A stretch of 64,000 nt of DNA from Mycobacterium sp. E183 (GCF_001667735.1 NZ_LZJN01000110.1:1-64000); one strand, 5' to 3'; shown: positions 16,233-27,435, numbered from the stretch's first letter. Made by a program: numbers and translations. The notes: generated by a model not told the origin, from the sequence alone.

Positions 16233-16484
16233 ATGGTACGCGGCGTCGTTCACCGTTCCAGCGCGCGGCGAGCGACCCCCCAGGGCAACCGGTCGGGTGA
16301 TCTCCCCGCCGCGTGCGCCTCCGGCAACCCGGACGACGTGGCGGCGCGCGCCCGGTTGGAGGCGAACATCGTTGTGGGCCAACACCTCGAGCGGGCCTCG
16401 AACCTCACGGCCGCGGACGTGGGGAAGTGGCTGCCCAGCCTGCTGCCGCACCGCCCCGAACGACCGGAACTCGCCTGCGAGTGA
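16233..16484 (+). CDS. Doubtful small ORF or gene remnant
   Basis: The 16230-16550 interval has no convincing gene. The best candidate is an 83-residue plus-strand frame whose last 50 residues (NPDDVAARARLEANIVVGQH then LERASNLTAADVGKWL) look like real protein, while the first 30 do not. There is no ribosome-binding site before its ATG. It may be a decayed 3' end of a gene lost when the block was rearranged. It is also possible that nothing is encoded here. Confidence 0.2.
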   Translation: MVRGVVHRSSARRATPQGNRSGDLPAACASGNPDDVAARARLEANIVVGQHLERASNLTAADVGKWLPSLLPHRPERPELACE

Positions 16485-16550
16485 GCGCGATTGCCCATGA
16501 CGCGGCGCGGGTACTGATCCTTGCGACAAGCCATCAACCGAAAGGACCGA

Positions 16551-17696
16551 ATGGCGCCGCGCGAGGACGATTCCATCGACGAGCTGTTGCAGGAACTGCT
16601 GTGGGCCTACGGGCCGTGCGGCCAGGAAGCCGACGTCCGCGCCGTGTGTGCCCGAGAACTCCGTCCCGTCGTTGACGACATGTGGACCGACGACGCCGGC
16701 AACCTGATCGGCTACATCGGTGCCGAGCCCCCCGCCGAGGGCGCCGGGCACGGGCACCGGCACCGGGTGTCCTCGGCGGCCGAGCCCGGCGTCGCGACGC
16801 GGGTCATGGCGCACATGGACGAACTGTCCATGCTCGTCAAGCGGGTGGAAGCGGACGGGACGCTGCACCTGACGCAGCTCGGGACGATGTACCCGGGCAA
16901 CTTCGGCCTCGGTCCGGTCGCCGTGCTCGGCGAGAACGCCACGCTGACCGCGGTCCTCACACTGGGCTCCGAACACACCACCCAGGAGAGCCAGCGGATC
17001 TGGCAGACCAAGCCCGACCAGGGCGACAAGGCGCTGGACTGGGACCACGTCTACGTCTTCACCGGCCGCAGCCCCGACGAGTTGGAAGCCGCGGGGGTGC
17101 GCCCGGGCACGCGGGTGTGCGTCGACCGCAGCAAGCGGACCCTGGTCGAAATCGGCGACTATCTGGGCTGCTACTTCCTCGACGATCGCGCCGCGGTGAC
17201 CGCCCTGCTGCGCGCCGCTCGCGTGCTGCGCGAGCGCGGCCAACGACCCGTCGACGACGTCTATCTCGCGTTCACCACCAACGAAGAGATCGGCGGGGTG
17301 GGGGGCACCTACGCCAGCGGATCGCTGCCCGGCACCCTGACCCTCGCGCTCGAGGTCGGCCCGACCGAGCGCGAGTACGGCACCAAAGTCAGCGGCGGCC
17401 CGATCATCGGCTATAGCGACGCGCTGTGCGTCTACGACAAGGACGTCGCCGACCGGCTGACGGGCATCGCCAACGACTTGGGCCTGTCGCCGCAGGGGGC
17501 GGTGCTGGGCGCCTTTGAGTCGGACGCGTCGCACTCCAAGGCCAACGGTCTGACGCCGCGCGCGGGCCTGCTATGTCTGCCCACGCTGAGCACCCACGGT
17601 TACGAAGTCATGCTCCGCAGTGCGATCGACGACATGGCGGCGATCGTCGTGGAGTTCGTCATGCAGCCGGGAGCGCACGCGCGCGGCGAACCCTAA
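16551..17696 (+). CDS. M42-family metallo-aminopeptidase
   Basis: A 381-residue peptidase of the M42 (FrvX/TET) family. All metal and catalytic positions are seen: His in VMAHMDEL, bridging Asp in FLDDRAAVTALL, the general base pair in TTNEEIGGVGG, a further ligand in ALEVGPTE and the last His in STHGYEVM. The family forms large dodecameric cytosolic particles that trim N-terminal residues from peptides. ATG 16551 is preferred because AAAGGA lies just upstream; the 16521 ATG adds ten odd residues. It stands alone in its direction. Confidence 0.88.
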   Translation: MAPREDDSIDELLQELLWAYGPCGQEADVRAVCARELRPVVDDMWTDDAGNLIGYIGAEPPAEGAGHGHRHRVSSAAEPGVATRVMAHMDELSMLVKRVEADGTLHLTQLGTMYPGNFGLGPVAVLGENATLTAVLTLGSEHTTQESQRIWQTKPDQGDKALDWDHVYVFTGRSPDELEAAGVRPGTRVCVDRSKRTLVEIGDYLGCYFLDDRAAVTALLRAARVLRERGQRPVDDVYLAFTTNEEIGGVGGTYASGSLPGTLTLALEVGPTEREYGTKVSGGPIIGYSDALCVYDKDVADRLTGIANDLGLSPQGAVLGAFESDASHSKANGLTPRAGLLCLPTLSTHGYEVMLRSAIDDMAAIVVEFVMQPGAHARGEP

Positions 17697-17781
17697 TGCC
17701 GTCCCAAAATTTGCCTGAACATTGCCTAAGAGCCGCGTGGCGGCACCCGGCGCGCCGTTCTGACGGCCCTACGGTCGACGG

Positions 17782-18033
17782 ATGAACGTTGACTACTACC
17801 TGCAGAAGGTGCCGGTTGAGTCGGTGCGGCCCGGGTTCTCGCTCGCGATCGATCGGGGCGGCGACTATCGCCTGTTCCGGGTGGAATGCACGCAGATGAC
17901 GCAGCGCAGCGGCCGGCCGGTGATGTTCACGCTCACCTCGGAGCCCGTCGACGGCGGCGAACCCTGGGTATTGGAGTGCGAGGCGGGAACGCCGGTCGTC
18001 CGGGTGCTCGGCGTGGGCAAGGTGGCGTCCTAG
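17782..18033 (+). CDS. Small conserved-looking hypothetical protein
   Basis: An 83-residue protein starting MNVDYYLQKVPVESVRPGF. The composition is balanced, with alternating beta-type segments (YRLFRVECTQM, VMFTLTSEPV), suggesting a small beta-barrel or Hfq-like fold, but no family is recognised. It ends by overlapping the stop of the convergent methyltransferase (shared bases 18030-18033). It could be cotranscribed with the peptidase 85 bases upstream. Confidence 0.6.
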   Translation: MNVDYYLQKVPVESVRPGFSLAIDRGGDYRLFRVECTQMTQRSGRPVMFTLTSEPVDGGEPWVLECEAGTPVVRVLGVGKVAS

Positions 18034-18773
18034 CTCTCGGGCTTAGCGGCGACGACGAACTGCAACGCGCGCTGGGTCTGCTGCTCGACGTCGACCAGGC
18101 CGGCCGAGGCGAACAGCTCGACGAAGGCGTGCCGGTCGAACATGGTCAGCCCGATGACGCGCGCGCCGCTGGTCATCGCGTACCGGATCGCGGGCAGGTC
18201 GGGCGTGTAGCTGGTCAGGATCGCGATCCGCCCCCCGGGCCGCAGCACCCGCACCATTTCGCGTGCCACACCGAACGGCTCGGGCATCAGATACAGCGCG
18301 CCGAAGCAGCAGACCGCGTCGAAAGTCTCGTCGGCGAACGGCAGCGCGCGAGCGTCGCCGCGGACATAACAGGTGCGCGGGGCGCTGTTGTCCAAGACGG
18401 CGCGCGTCAGCATCGGCTCGGAGATGTCGAAGCCGACGGCCAGCCCGCCGTCCGATAGTTGTGCGGCCAGGGAACCCGTGAAATTGCCTGGGCCACAGGC
18501 GACATCGAGCAATCTGTCTGCGCCGGACAGCTTCAGCGCCGATGCCGCGCGCCGCTGCTCCGCGCCGGTGGTGACGCCGCTGGCGACGTAGAAGGCGGCC
18601 GGCCGCCACAGCCGCTCGTAGATTGTCGCGACGAGAGGGCTGTTCATGGCGCGCTGGGCGAACGTCGGGGCCGGCGAAGTCGTCGACTCGCCCAGTACGT
18701 CGAGGAAACCGTGCCGCAGCGTGGCGGTCTCGGTGAGGAGGCCGCGGGTCAATTCGACTGCATCCTGGCTCAT
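18030..18773 (-). CDS. Class I SAM-dependent methyltransferase
   Basis: A 247-residue methyltransferase. Motif I is LLDVACGPGNFTG, the acidic residue of motif II is in AVGFDISEPML, and post-motif II segments are RGDARALPFADETFDAV and MVRVLRPGGR. This is the Methyltransf_11 (UbiE/menaquinone-like) pattern; the substrate is unknown. ATG 18773 gives a normal N-terminus; 18809 is possible. It is divergent from the heptose operon across a 187-base region. Confidence 0.85.
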   Translation of the reverse strand: MSQDAVELTRGLLTETATLRHGFLDVLGESTTSPAPTFAQRAMNSPLVATIYERLWRPAAFYVASGVTTGAEQRRAASALKLSGADRLLDVACGPGNFTGSLAAQLSDGGLAVGFDISEPMLTRAVLDNSAPRTCYVRGDARALPFADETFDAVCCFGALYLMPEPFGVAREMVRVLRPGGRIAILTSYTPDLPAIRYAMTSGARVIGLTMFDRHAFVELFASAGLVDVEQQTQRALQFVVAAKPES

Positions 18774-18960
18774 TTCATGGCTTTCGTGAAGGCGTGGACG
18801 GGTGGGCACAATCCGCAGGTGAATCCCGATTTTTCTGCCGATCCGGCTGCTACGCTAGGGCTCTTCCGAAGAGATCGATGCATTGGGGTTGGCACGTGGC
18901 GCACATTTCGCCGACTATCGCGGGACGCGCGTCGGCCGGCTGAGCGGATATACGTCGACA

Positions 18961-19986
18961 GTGAATCCCCTGCCCCGGCCAAGAATCCGTGCCCGCGCGC
19001 CGCTGCGGATCTCGTTCGCTGGGGGCGGCACGGACGTACCGCCGTTCCCGACCACCGAGGGCGGCTGCGTCCTGTCGGCGACCATCGACCGCTACGCGCA
19101 GGGTTCGCTTTCCCCGCGGACCGATCGCAGGGTCACGATCGAGTCGGTGGACTTCAAGACCACCCACGAGATGACGCTCGACAGCGAGATCCTCTACGAC
19201 GGCAGCCTGGATCTGATCAAGGCCGCTGTGCGCAGGTTCGGCAAGGACGGCACGGACGGCTACGACCTGGTGCTGCGGTCGAGCGCACCGCCGGGTTCGG
19301 GGCTGGGCTCGTCGTCGACGATGATGGTTGCCCTCACCGGCCTGCTCGCCGAGCACTACCGCGTCCCGATGGGCGAATACGAGACCGCGCAGCTGGCGTG
19401 CGCCATCGAGCGTGAGGACCTGGGCATCACGGGCGGCATGCAGGACATGTACGCCGCGACGTTCGGGGGATTCAACTTCATCGAGTTCACCGACCGCGTG
19501 ATCGTCAACCCGCTGCGCATCCGCGAGGAGACCGCGTTCGAGCTGGAACTCAGCCTGCTGCTGTGCTTTACGGGCATCACGCGGGATTCCGCGCGGGTGA
19601 TCGAGGACCAGACGCGGCGCGCCACCACGGGCGCGGACGACACCCTGGCGGGACTGCGGGCGCAGAAGGAGTTGGCGGTCGCCATGAAGGCCGCCCTGCT
19701 GACGAACAAGCTGAACGATTTCGGCGCGTTGCTCGGCGAGGCGTGGACGCAGAAGAAGCGCATGTCGCCCTACATCACCAACGAACGCATCGACGAGCTC
19801 TACGACCTGGCCCTGCGCAACGGTGCACTCGGCGGCAAGATCACCGGGGCCGGCGGCGGCGGTTACATCCTGCTGTTCTGCGACTTCGCGAAGAAACACC
19901 GCCTCATCGAATCCCTCGAGTCGGCCGGAGCGACCATCACCGAATTCGCCTTCGAGAGCAAAGGACTCACGACATGGCAGGCATGA
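18961..19986 (+). CDS. hddA: D-glycero-alpha-D-manno-heptose-7-phosphate kinase
   Basis: A 341-residue GHMP kinase. The phosphate-binding motif is PPGSGLGSSSTMMVAL, the N-terminal strand RAPLRISFAGGGTDVPPF, and the C-terminal KITGAGGGGYILLF is typical of HddA. It phosphorylates heptose-7-phosphate to the 1,7-bisphosphate in the GDP-heptose route. The likely start is GTG 18961; an ATG in the same frame at 18883 would add 26 unmatched residues. It overlaps gmhA (ATGA at 19983), and gmhB follows, so three consecutive heptose steps are in one operon. No HddC nucleotidyltransferase is seen in the window. Confidence 0.88.
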   Translation: MNPLPRPRIRARAPLRISFAGGGTDVPPFPTTEGGCVLSATIDRYAQGSLSPRTDRRVTIESVDFKTTHEMTLDSEILYDGSLDLIKAAVRRFGKDGTDGYDLVLRSSAPPGSGLGSSSTMMVALTGLLAEHYRVPMGEYETAQLACAIEREDLGITGGMQDMYAATFGGFNFIEFTDRVIVNPLRIREETAFELELSLLLCFTGITRDSARVIEDQTRRATTGADDTLAGLRAQKELAVAMKAALLTNKLNDFGALLGEAWTQKKRMSPYITNERIDELYDLALRNGALGGKITGAGGGGYILLFCDFAKKHRLIESLESAGATITEFAFESKGLTTWQA

Positions 19987-20591
19987 GCAGCTCGGATGTC
20001 GTCGCCCCGAGCGTCGAGCTGGTCCAGGCGCGGTTGGCGGACACGATCGCCGTCAAGCAGCAAATGCTCTCGGGCGCCATCGCCGCGCAGACCGTCGAGA
20101 TCGCGCGGCTGATGATCTCCTCGCTTCGCTCCGGCGGGAAGGTGATCTTTTTCGGCAACGGCGGATCCGCGCAAGACGCGGGGCATCTGGCCGCAGAACT
20201 GATGGGCCGCTTCGCGTTTGACCGACCCGGTCTGGCGGCGATCAGCCTGCCGGACGCCACCGCGGCGATGACAGCGATCGGCAACGACTACTCCTACGAC
20301 GAGGTGTTCGCCCGCCAGGTGCTCGCCGCCGGCCGCGCGGGCGACGTGGTGGTCGGCCTCACCACCTCGGGCAACTCACCGAACGTCGTTCGCGCGCTAG
20401 AGGCGGCCGCCGACGCCGGGATGGCGACCGTCGCGCTCACCGGTGCGCGCGGCGGCAAGGTGGCCGACGTCGCCGCGCTGTGCATCCGGGTGCCCAGCGA
20501 CAACACCGGCCGCGTCCAGGAGGCATGCCTGCACCTCGGTCACTCGATCTGCGAGATGGTCGAAGCGGCGCTGTTTGACCGGCCCTCCTGA
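19974..20591 (+). CDS. gmhA: Sedoheptulose-7-phosphate isomerase
   Basis: A 205-residue SIS-domain protein with the sugar-phosphate site FFGNGGSAQDAGHLAAELMGRF and LTTSGNSPNVVRAL, plus the GmhA His in CLHLGHSICEMVE. It converts sedoheptulose-7-phosphate to D-glycero-D-manno-heptose-7-phosphate, the substrate of the upstream kinase. Two in-frame ATGs (19974, 19983) are possible. AAAGGA lies 10-15 bases before the first; the second overlaps the hddA stop as ATGA. Either way translation is coupled. Confidence 0.9.
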   Translation: MAGMSSSDVVAPSVELVQARLADTIAVKQQMLSGAIAAQTVEIARLMISSLRSGGKVIFFGNGGSAQDAGHLAAELMGRFAFDRPGLAAISLPDATAAMTAIGNDYSYDEVFARQVLAAGRAGDVVVGLTTSGNSPNVVRALEAAADAGMATVALTGARGGKVADVAALCIRVPSDNTGRVQEACLHLGHSICEMVEAALFDRPS

Positions 20592-20601
20592 GACCGACCG
20601 G

Positions 20602-21142
20602 ATGCCCGATCTGCGCAACGTCCGTACCGTCTTCCTGGACCGGGACGGGACGATCAACGTCAAGGCCGCCGACGGCGAGTACGTCAGGTCGCCAGAAGAG
20701 CTGGTGCTATTGCCCGGCGCCGCCCGCGCGGTGGCCGCGTTGAACGCGGCGGGCCTGCGCACCGTCTTGGTGACGAATCAGCGCTGGCTGTCCGAACCGG
20801 CTGCGGAGGCCGCGCGTTTCGCCGCCGTCCAGGACCGGCTGGAACACCTGCTGGCGGACGAGGGCGCCCGCCTCGACGCCGAGTACCACTGCCCGCACGC
20901 GGCGGCCAGCTGCGACTGCCGCAAGCCCGGGGCGGGCATGTTGTTGCGCGCGGCGCGCGAGCACGGATTCGCGTTGGCCGAGTCGGTGATGATCGGCGAC
21001 AGCGAGACCGACGTGCTGGCCGGCCGGGCGGCCGGCGCGGCGACCGTCCTGCTGCGCCCCGGCGGGGGACACGCTCACGGCGCCGACGTCGTGGTCGACG
21101 ACCTCGCCGCCGCCGTGCGAATCATCTTGAGCGCGAAGGAAT

Positions 21143-21156
<14 letters not shown>
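20602..21156 (+). CDS. gmhB: D-glycero-D-manno-heptose-1,7-bisphosphate 7-phosphatase
   Basis: A 184-residue HAD-superfamily phosphatase. Motif I is VFLDRDGTIN, motif II VLVTNQ, and motif IV MIGDSETDVLAGRAAGA. The zinc-binding loop is CPHAAASCDCRKP, with the Cys/His set characteristic of GmhB. It removes the 7-phosphate from heptose-1,7-bisphosphate to give heptose-1-phosphate, the third step of the pathway started by gmhA and hddA. It begins 10 bases after gmhA. Its end overlaps the convergent glycosyltransferase by 14 bases. Confidence 0.88.
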
Positions 21157-23180
<2,024 letters not shown>

Positions 23181-23215
23181 GCCCGTTCCGGATCGGCCCG
23201 GTTTGCGCGCTCGCG

Positions 23216-23863
23216 TTGGTGGTTGCCGCGTGCGGTCACGCGCCCGCCCCCGTTCCCTCGCCGGCGCCGACGAAAACGCCGGCGCCGAAGGCGGTCAACC
23301 CGGCCAACATCAAACGCGTCGTTCGCGAGCTCCCGCCCGGCTACGAGGCGACCACGGGCATTCCCGGCGGGGCGTCACCCCGGGTGATCTGGAGCCTCGG
23401 GCCGGAGGCGTCGGACACCCGCGCCAAGCCGGCGCAATGCGGTCAGCTCGCCGATCCCGGCAATGGGCGCGACCAGACGGCCCAGGGCGTGTCGGGGTCG
23501 GGTAGCGGCGGCATCGTCGACGCGGTGGTGGTGGCTTTGCCGGGGCCGGTGGATCTGCCCGACGATGTGGTAGCCGCGTGTGGCCAGTGGACGATGACCG
23601 CCGGGCGCACGACGGCGACCGTGCACCTGATCGACGCCCCGCACATCGAGGGCGCCCAAACCGTCGGGATGGTCACCGACGTCAAGTCGTCGGTCGAGTC
23701 GGGCACCGAGATAGATTCGCGCACATACACCTTCACCGCGTACCTGGGGAACTTCTACGCGTTCACCACGCTGACCACCGATCCGGGTTCGGTGGTGCCC
23801 GCGCTGCCACCGCAATTCGCCGGCGATCTGCTCGTCAAAACGGTGTCCACGTTGCGCAGCTGA
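23216..23863 (+). CDS. DUF5642-like lipoprotein
   Basis: A secreted lipoprotein of about 215 residues. A hydrophobic segment ends in LVVAACG, a usable lipobox, followed by a Pro/Ala/Lys linker and a globular domain with IKRVVRELPPGYEA. The TTG at 23216 leaves a signal peptide that is too short. The frame is open upstream to the pat stop and reads SPFRIGPVCALALVVAAC, so the real start is probably at or near 23177, possibly a CTG overlapping the pat stop. The following gene encodes a second protein of the same family. Function unknown. Confidence 0.7.
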   Translation: MVVAACGHAPAPVPSPAPTKTPAPKAVNPANIKRVVRELPPGYEATTGIPGGASPRVIWSLGPEASDTRAKPAQCGQLADPGNGRDQTAQGVSGSGSGGIVDAVVVALPGPVDLPDDVVAACGQWTMTAGRTTATVHLIDAPHIEGAQTVGMVTDVKSSVESGTEIDSRTYTFTAYLGNFYAFTTLTTDPGSVVPALPPQFAGDLLVKTVSTLRS

Positions 23864-23891
23864 CGCAACCGCCTTGGGTAGATTAGCCACG

Positions 23892-24545
23892 GTGTTCAAG
23901 GTGGCGGTCACGGTCGCGGTGGTGGGTGTGCTCGCAGGCTGCTCGTCGGGGGAGGCGACCTCGGCCAAAGCCGACATCAAGAAGGTCGCCGACGTGAAGT
24001 CGAGCTTCGGGCCGGACTTCAAGGTCACCGATATCGGCGAGCGGGGGATCGATCCCAAGGTGCTGTCCGGACGCAAGCTCCCGGAGGGGCTGACGTTCGA
24101 TCCCGCCACCTGCGCGAAGGCGGCGACGGGGCCGGAAATGCCGCCGGACCTGCAGGGCAACATGGCCGCGGTGTCCGCCGAGGGCAAGGGCAACCGGTTC
24201 GTGGTCATCGCCGTGGAAACGTCAAAAGCGTTGCCTCTCAACGAACCCGGCAAGGACTGCGCGAAAATCGCGTTCTCCGGGCCGCAGCTCCGCGGCGGCG
24301 TGGAGGTGGTCGACGCCCCGCAGATCGACGGGACTCACACGCTGGGGGTGCACCGCGTGCTGCAGGCGCTGGTCGCCGGCGGGCCGCGCACCGGCGAACT
24401 CTACGACTATTCGGCCCAGTTCGGTGATTACCAGGTGATCGTCACGGCCAATCCGCTGGTGATCCCCGGGCAGCCGGTCGCGCCGGTCGATACGCAGCGC
24501 GCCCGCGACCTGCTGGTGAGCGCGGTGAAGGCCGTCCGCAGCTAG
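23892..24545 (+). CDS. DUF5642-like lipoprotein
   Basis: A 217-residue lipoprotein. The signal peptide starts at GTG 23892 ([19 protein letters not shown]) with a clear LAGC lipobox at about residue 17. The mature part has [15 protein letters not shown], then [15 protein letters not shown], recalling VHLIDAPHIEGAQTVGM in the preceding gene, so the two are paralogues. Both probably sit on the outer face of the membrane. No function is known to me. It is convergent with, and overlaps by four bases, the AlkB-like gene. Confidence 0.82.
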   Translation: MFKVAVTVAVVGVLAGCSSGEATSAKADIKKVADVKSSFGPDFKVTDIGERGIDPKVLSGRKLPEGLTFDPATCAKAATGPEMPPDLQGNMAAVSAEGKGNRFVVIAVETSKALPLNEPGKDCAKIAFSGPQLRGGVEVVDAPQIDGTHTLGVHRVLQALVAGGPRTGELYDYSAQFGDYQVIVTANPLVIPGQPVAPVDTQRARDLLVSAVKAVRS

Positions 24546-25141
24546 CGGACGCCGCGCGGGCGGAACTGAATGCTGATGCGGGGGCCCACCGGCGCCGACG
24601 TCTTGGGCACGGCGTGCTCCCAGGTGCGTTGGCAGGATCCGCCCATCACCAGCAGATCCCCATGCGCCTGCGGCAGCCGCAACGACGGGCCTTTGGCAGG
24701 ACGCGCGCGCCGCCGCATGGCGAACGTGCGGGTGGCGCCGAGGCTGATGATGGCCACCATGGTGTCCTCGGAGCTGCTGCGGCCGATGGTGTCGCCGTGC
24801 CAGGCGACGCTGTCGGAGCCGTCGCGGTAGCAGCACAACCCGACCGTGGTGAACGGCTCGCCGAGTTCGCCGGCGTAGATGTCGTTGAGCCGGCGCCGAA
24901 GCCGGGCCAGCAGGGGATGCGGCGGCTCGTCGACCGTGAGGTCGTGGAAACTCACCAGCCGCGGCACGTCGACCACCCGGTCGTACATCTGGCGGCGTTC
25001 CTCCCGCCACGGAACCGCGGTCAGGAGCGCTTCGAGCAGGTCGTCGGCTTCGGTGAGCCAGCCGGCGCGGATTTCGATAAAGGCGCCGTCACCGAGTTGC
25101 CTGCGCTCGGTGTGCTGGAACAGGGAGCCTTGTACCGCCAT
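24542..25141 (-). CDS. AlkB-like 2-oxoglutarate/Fe(II) dioxygenase
   Basis: A 199-residue protein of the AlkB/2OG-Fe(II) oxygenase superfamily. The iron ligands His and Asp are in VAWHGDTIG, the third His is in TWEHAVPK, and the 2-oxoglutarate Arg pair is in [11 protein letters not shown]. The family demethylates alkylated nucleic-acid bases; whether this member acts on DNA, RNA or protein is open. ATG 25141 starts MAVQGSLF; a GTG two codons upstream is also possible. It diverges from arcA with only 78 bases between starts. Confidence 0.85.
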   Translation of the reverse strand: MAVQGSLFQHTERRQLGDGAFIEIRAGWLTEADDLLEALLTAVPWREERRQMYDRVVDVPRLVSFHDLTVDEPPHPLLARLRRRLNDIYAGELGEPFTTVGLCCYRDGSDSVAWHGDTIGRSSSEDTMVAIISLGATRTFAMRRRARPAKGPSLRLPQAHGDLLVMGGSCQRTWEHAVPKTSAPVGPRISIQFRPRGVR

Positions 25142-25219
25142 CTCCACGGCGCCCAGTCTATCGCACACCCGTTCGAGTGGCCGGGCGCCGGGACGGCCGG
25201 GTCCGGCGCCGCTACCGTG

Positions 25220-26434
25220 GTGGGTGTGGTTGAGCTGGGCACCAATTCCGAGGTGGGAGCGCTGCGCGTCGTCATCCTGCACCGCCCCGGCGGCGAGCTG
25301 CGGCGGCTCAATCCGCGCAACATGGATCAGCTCCTCTTCGACGGGCTGCCCTGGGTCGCCCGCGCGCAGGACGAACACGACCAGTTCGCCGAGCTGCTCC
25401 GCTCCCGCGGGGTGGAGGTGCTGCTGCTGGCCGACCTGCTGGCCGAGGCCCTGACCCACAGCGGGGCCGCCCGGATGCAGGGCGTGGCCGCCGCTGTCGA
25501 CGCGCGCCGGCTGGGAGTGCCTCTGGCGCAAGCACTTTCGGGCTATCTGCGGGGGCTCGACGCGGACAGGCTGGCCCACGTGCTGATGGCCGGCATGACG
25601 TTCAACGAACTGCCGTCGGATATCCGGACCGACGTCTCGCTGGTGCTGCGCATGCACCAGGGCGCGGACTTCGTCATCGAGCCGCTGCCCAACCTGGTGT
25701 TCACCCGCGACTCGTCGATCTGGATCGGTCCGCGCGTGGTGATCCCCACGCTGGCGTTGCGCGCCCGGGTGCGCGAGGCGTCGCTGACCGACCTGATCTA
25801 CGCCCATCATCCGCGGTTCACCGGGGTGCGGCGCGCCTACGAGTCGCGCACCGCGCCCGTCGAGGGTGGCGACGTGCTGCTGCTCGGCCCGGGTGTGATA
25901 GCCGTCGGCGTCGGCGAGCGGACCACCCCGGCCGGCGCGGAAGCGTTGGCGCGCAGCCTCTTCGACGACGGCCTCGCCAGCAAGGTGCTCGCCGTGCCGA
26001 TCGCCCAGCGCCGCGCCCAGATGCACCTGGACACGGTGTGCACGATGGTCGACACCGACACCGTGGTGATGTACGCCAACGTCGTCGACACGCTCTCGGC
26101 GTTCACCATCGAGCGCACGCCCGAGGGCGTCGCCATCAGCGACGAGGCGCCGTTCCTGGAGGCCGCCGCCAAGGCGCTGGAGATCGACCGGCTGCGCGTC
26201 ATCGACACCGGATTGGACCCCGTCGTCGCCGAACGGGAGCAGTGGGACGACGGCAACAACACGCTGGCGCTGGCGCCCGGCGTCGTCGTCGCCTACGAGC
26301 GCAACGCGCAGACCAACGCCCGCCTGCAGGACGCGGGCATCGAGGTGCTCACGATCGCGGGCTCCGAACTGGGCACCGGCCGCGGCGGCCCCCGGTGCAT
26401 GTCGTGCCCCGTGGCCCGCGATCCGTTGCGCTAG
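25220..26434 (+). CDS. arcA: Arginine deiminase
   Basis: A 404-residue arginine deiminase that hydrolyses arginine to citrulline and ammonia. The family motifs are VLHRPG-like near the N-terminus ([15 protein letters not shown]), FTRDSS (with the catalytic Asp region), [18 protein letters not shown] with the catalytic His, and the nucleophile Cys393 in PRCMSCP. Several GTG codons are possible starts; GTG 25220 best matches the M. tuberculosis form. No arcB or arcC is next to it, so a fermentative ADI operon is not present here. A palindromic repeat begins at its stop codon. Confidence 0.93.
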   Translation: MGVVELGTNSEVGALRVVILHRPGGELRRLNPRNMDQLLFDGLPWVARAQDEHDQFAELLRSRGVEVLLLADLLAEALTHSGAARMQGVAAAVDARRLGVPLAQALSGYLRGLDADRLAHVLMAGMTFNELPSDIRTDVSLVLRMHQGADFVIEPLPNLVFTRDSSIWIGPRVVIPTLALRARVREASLTDLIYAHHPRFTGVRRAYESRTAPVEGGDVLLLGPGVIAVGVGERTTPAGAEALARSLFDDGLASKVLAVPIAQRRAQMHLDTVCTMVDTDTVVMYANVVDTLSAFTIERTPEGVAISDEAPFLEAAAKALEIDRLRVIDTGLDPVVAEREQWDDGNNTLALAPGVVVAYERNAQTNARLQDAGIEVLTIAGSELGTGRGGPRCMSCPVARDPLR

Positions 26435-26499
26435 ACGTCGAGATTGCCGGCGTGGTCGTGATTGGCGGCCAGTTCACAGCCTTCACGGCAATCTCGATG
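26434..26499. repeat. 66-bp palindromic repeat, copy B
   Basis: The left arm GAGATTGCCGgcgtGGTcGTG pairs with the right arm, whose reverse complement is GAGATTGCCGtgaaGGCtGTG. The outer 11 bases (26439-26449 and 26486-26496) are perfectly complementary. The centre is 14 bases. It overlaps the last codons of the DUF559-like gene and could form a strong stem-loop, possibly doubling as the terminator of arcA. Confidence 0.8.
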
Positions 26500-27331
26500 A
26501 CGATCGGCTCGCCAACGCATCGCGTGCCCGTTGAACGATGACGCGGGGCCGGTCCTCGTTGATCACCCTGATCACAGTCCAACCGAGGCGGCTCACCATC
26601 TCCGCTCGACGAATGTCCTTCACGTACTGGCTTCTGTCGGTGCGGTGCTGCTCGCCGTCGTACTCCACCGCGACCATCGGTTGTTCCCAACCCATATCCA
26701 GGTAGGCCACGAGCCGCCCGTCGGTGACTCTGATCTGCGTGGTGGGCCGTGGAAGACCGGCGTCGATCAAGACCAGCCGCAACCAGCTTTCTTTCGGCGA
26801 TTGCGCACCACCGTCCATCAGGGACAGGGCGACTTGGCATCGTCGGACGCCGCGGGCCCGCTTGTTACGAGCGATCAGCCGAGTCACGTCTAACGGGTCG
26901 AGGGCCGTCGCGGCCGACAGCGCGTCGAGTTGGGCAACCGCCAGACCGCGGGGTAGGTGCCGGGCCAGATCGAACGCCGTTCGCGCCGGGTTGGTCACCG
27001 GTAGGCCATGGAGTTCGACGAGATCCTCGGCGGCGATATGGTCCCGACGGACGATGATGCCGGGCGGTGCGTGGTTGAAAGGCCCGACGACATCTACCGG
27101 GACAAAATCGTCCACCCATTTCGCTCCGTGGAGTGCGGCTGCGGCCCGGCCGGCGATGATCGCCCGCCGGCCCGACCACAGCCAGGCGGCGTAGATATTG
27201 TCATGGAGCGATGCGCCCGCGTTCTTCGGCACGTATACGTCCCGATGGATTTGGCGGTAATTCCAACGCAATTGACCCCGGGTCAGCGATCCGCGCGCTA
27301 TCGCTTCGCTCCCGACAAAGACCCTAGCCAT
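26483..27331 (-). CDS. AbiEi-like / DUF559 endonuclease-fold protein
   Basis: A 282-residue protein. The N-terminal part resembles AbiEi-type antitoxin or transcriptional regulator domains (IARGSLTRGQLRWNYRQIHRDVY, then AAAALHGAKW). The C-terminal 100 residues resemble the DUF559/Vsr-like restriction-endonuclease fold, with VAVEYDGEQHRTDRSQYV, KDIRRAEMVSRLGW and VIRV. In that fold the E/D and QH residues are metal-binding candidates. No AbiEii toxin gene is beside it. It is bracketed by two 66-bp palindromes, one overlapping its 3' end and one 30 bases upstream of its ATG. It could be a homing or repeat-associated nuclease, an orphan antitoxin or a defence gene. Confidence 0.7.
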   Translation of the reverse strand: MARVFVGSEAIARGSLTRGQLRWNYRQIHRDVYVPKNAGASLHDNIYAAWLWSGRRAIIAGRAAAALHGAKWVDDFVPVDVVGPFNHAPPGIIVRRDHIAAEDLVELHGLPVTNPARTAFDLARHLPRGLAVAQLDALSAATALDPLDVTRLIARNKRARGVRRCQVALSLMDGGAQSPKESWLRLVLIDAGLPRPTTQIRVTDGRLVAYLDMGWEQPMVAVEYDGEQHRTDRSQYVKDIRRAEMVSRLGWTVIRVINEDRPRVIVQRARDALASRSSSRLP

Positions 27332-27360
27332 GCGCTCATCATGAGCGTCACCACCACTGG

Positions 27361-27426
27361 CCCGTTCACATTGCCGCCATGGTTGTGGACAACGCGATTT
27401 GTACAGCCCTCACGGCAATCTCGACG
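27361..27426. repeat. 66-bp palindromic repeat, copy C
   Basis: It has the same length and inner spacing as copy B. The right arm ACAGCCCTCACGGCAATCTC matches copy B at 19 of 20 positions. The left arm is more degenerate (CACATTGCCGccatGGTtGTG). It lies between the nuclease-like gene start and the pmt stop codon, in the same orientation as copy B. Confidence 0.8.
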
Positions 27427-27435
27427 CCGAAGACG

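Larger units (their letters stand above)
26434..27426. mobile_element. Candidate nuclease cassette bounded by 66-bp palindromes
   Basis: A 993-base unit fills the gap between the convergent arcA and pmt genes exactly. Palindrome copy B begins at the last base of the arcA stop codon, the nuclease-like gene runs on the minus strand, and copy C ends ten bases before the pmt stop. Copies B and C lie in the same orientation. The arrangement recalls REP palindromes with their associated nuclease genes, or a homing cassette. No transposase motif or target duplication is seen. The mobile nature is inferred from the arrangement and from a third, solo copy at 2117. Confidence 0.45.

Noticed and set aside
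25220-26434. Arginine deiminase (arcABC) fermentation operon
   Set aside because: Only arcA is present. Its neighbours are an AlkB-like gene and the palindrome cassette, with no arcB or arcC.
26483-27331. AbiE toxin-antitoxin pair
   Set aside because: Only the AbiEi-like N-terminal part is present, fused to a DUF559-like domain. No AbiEii nucleotidyltransferase gene lies on either side.
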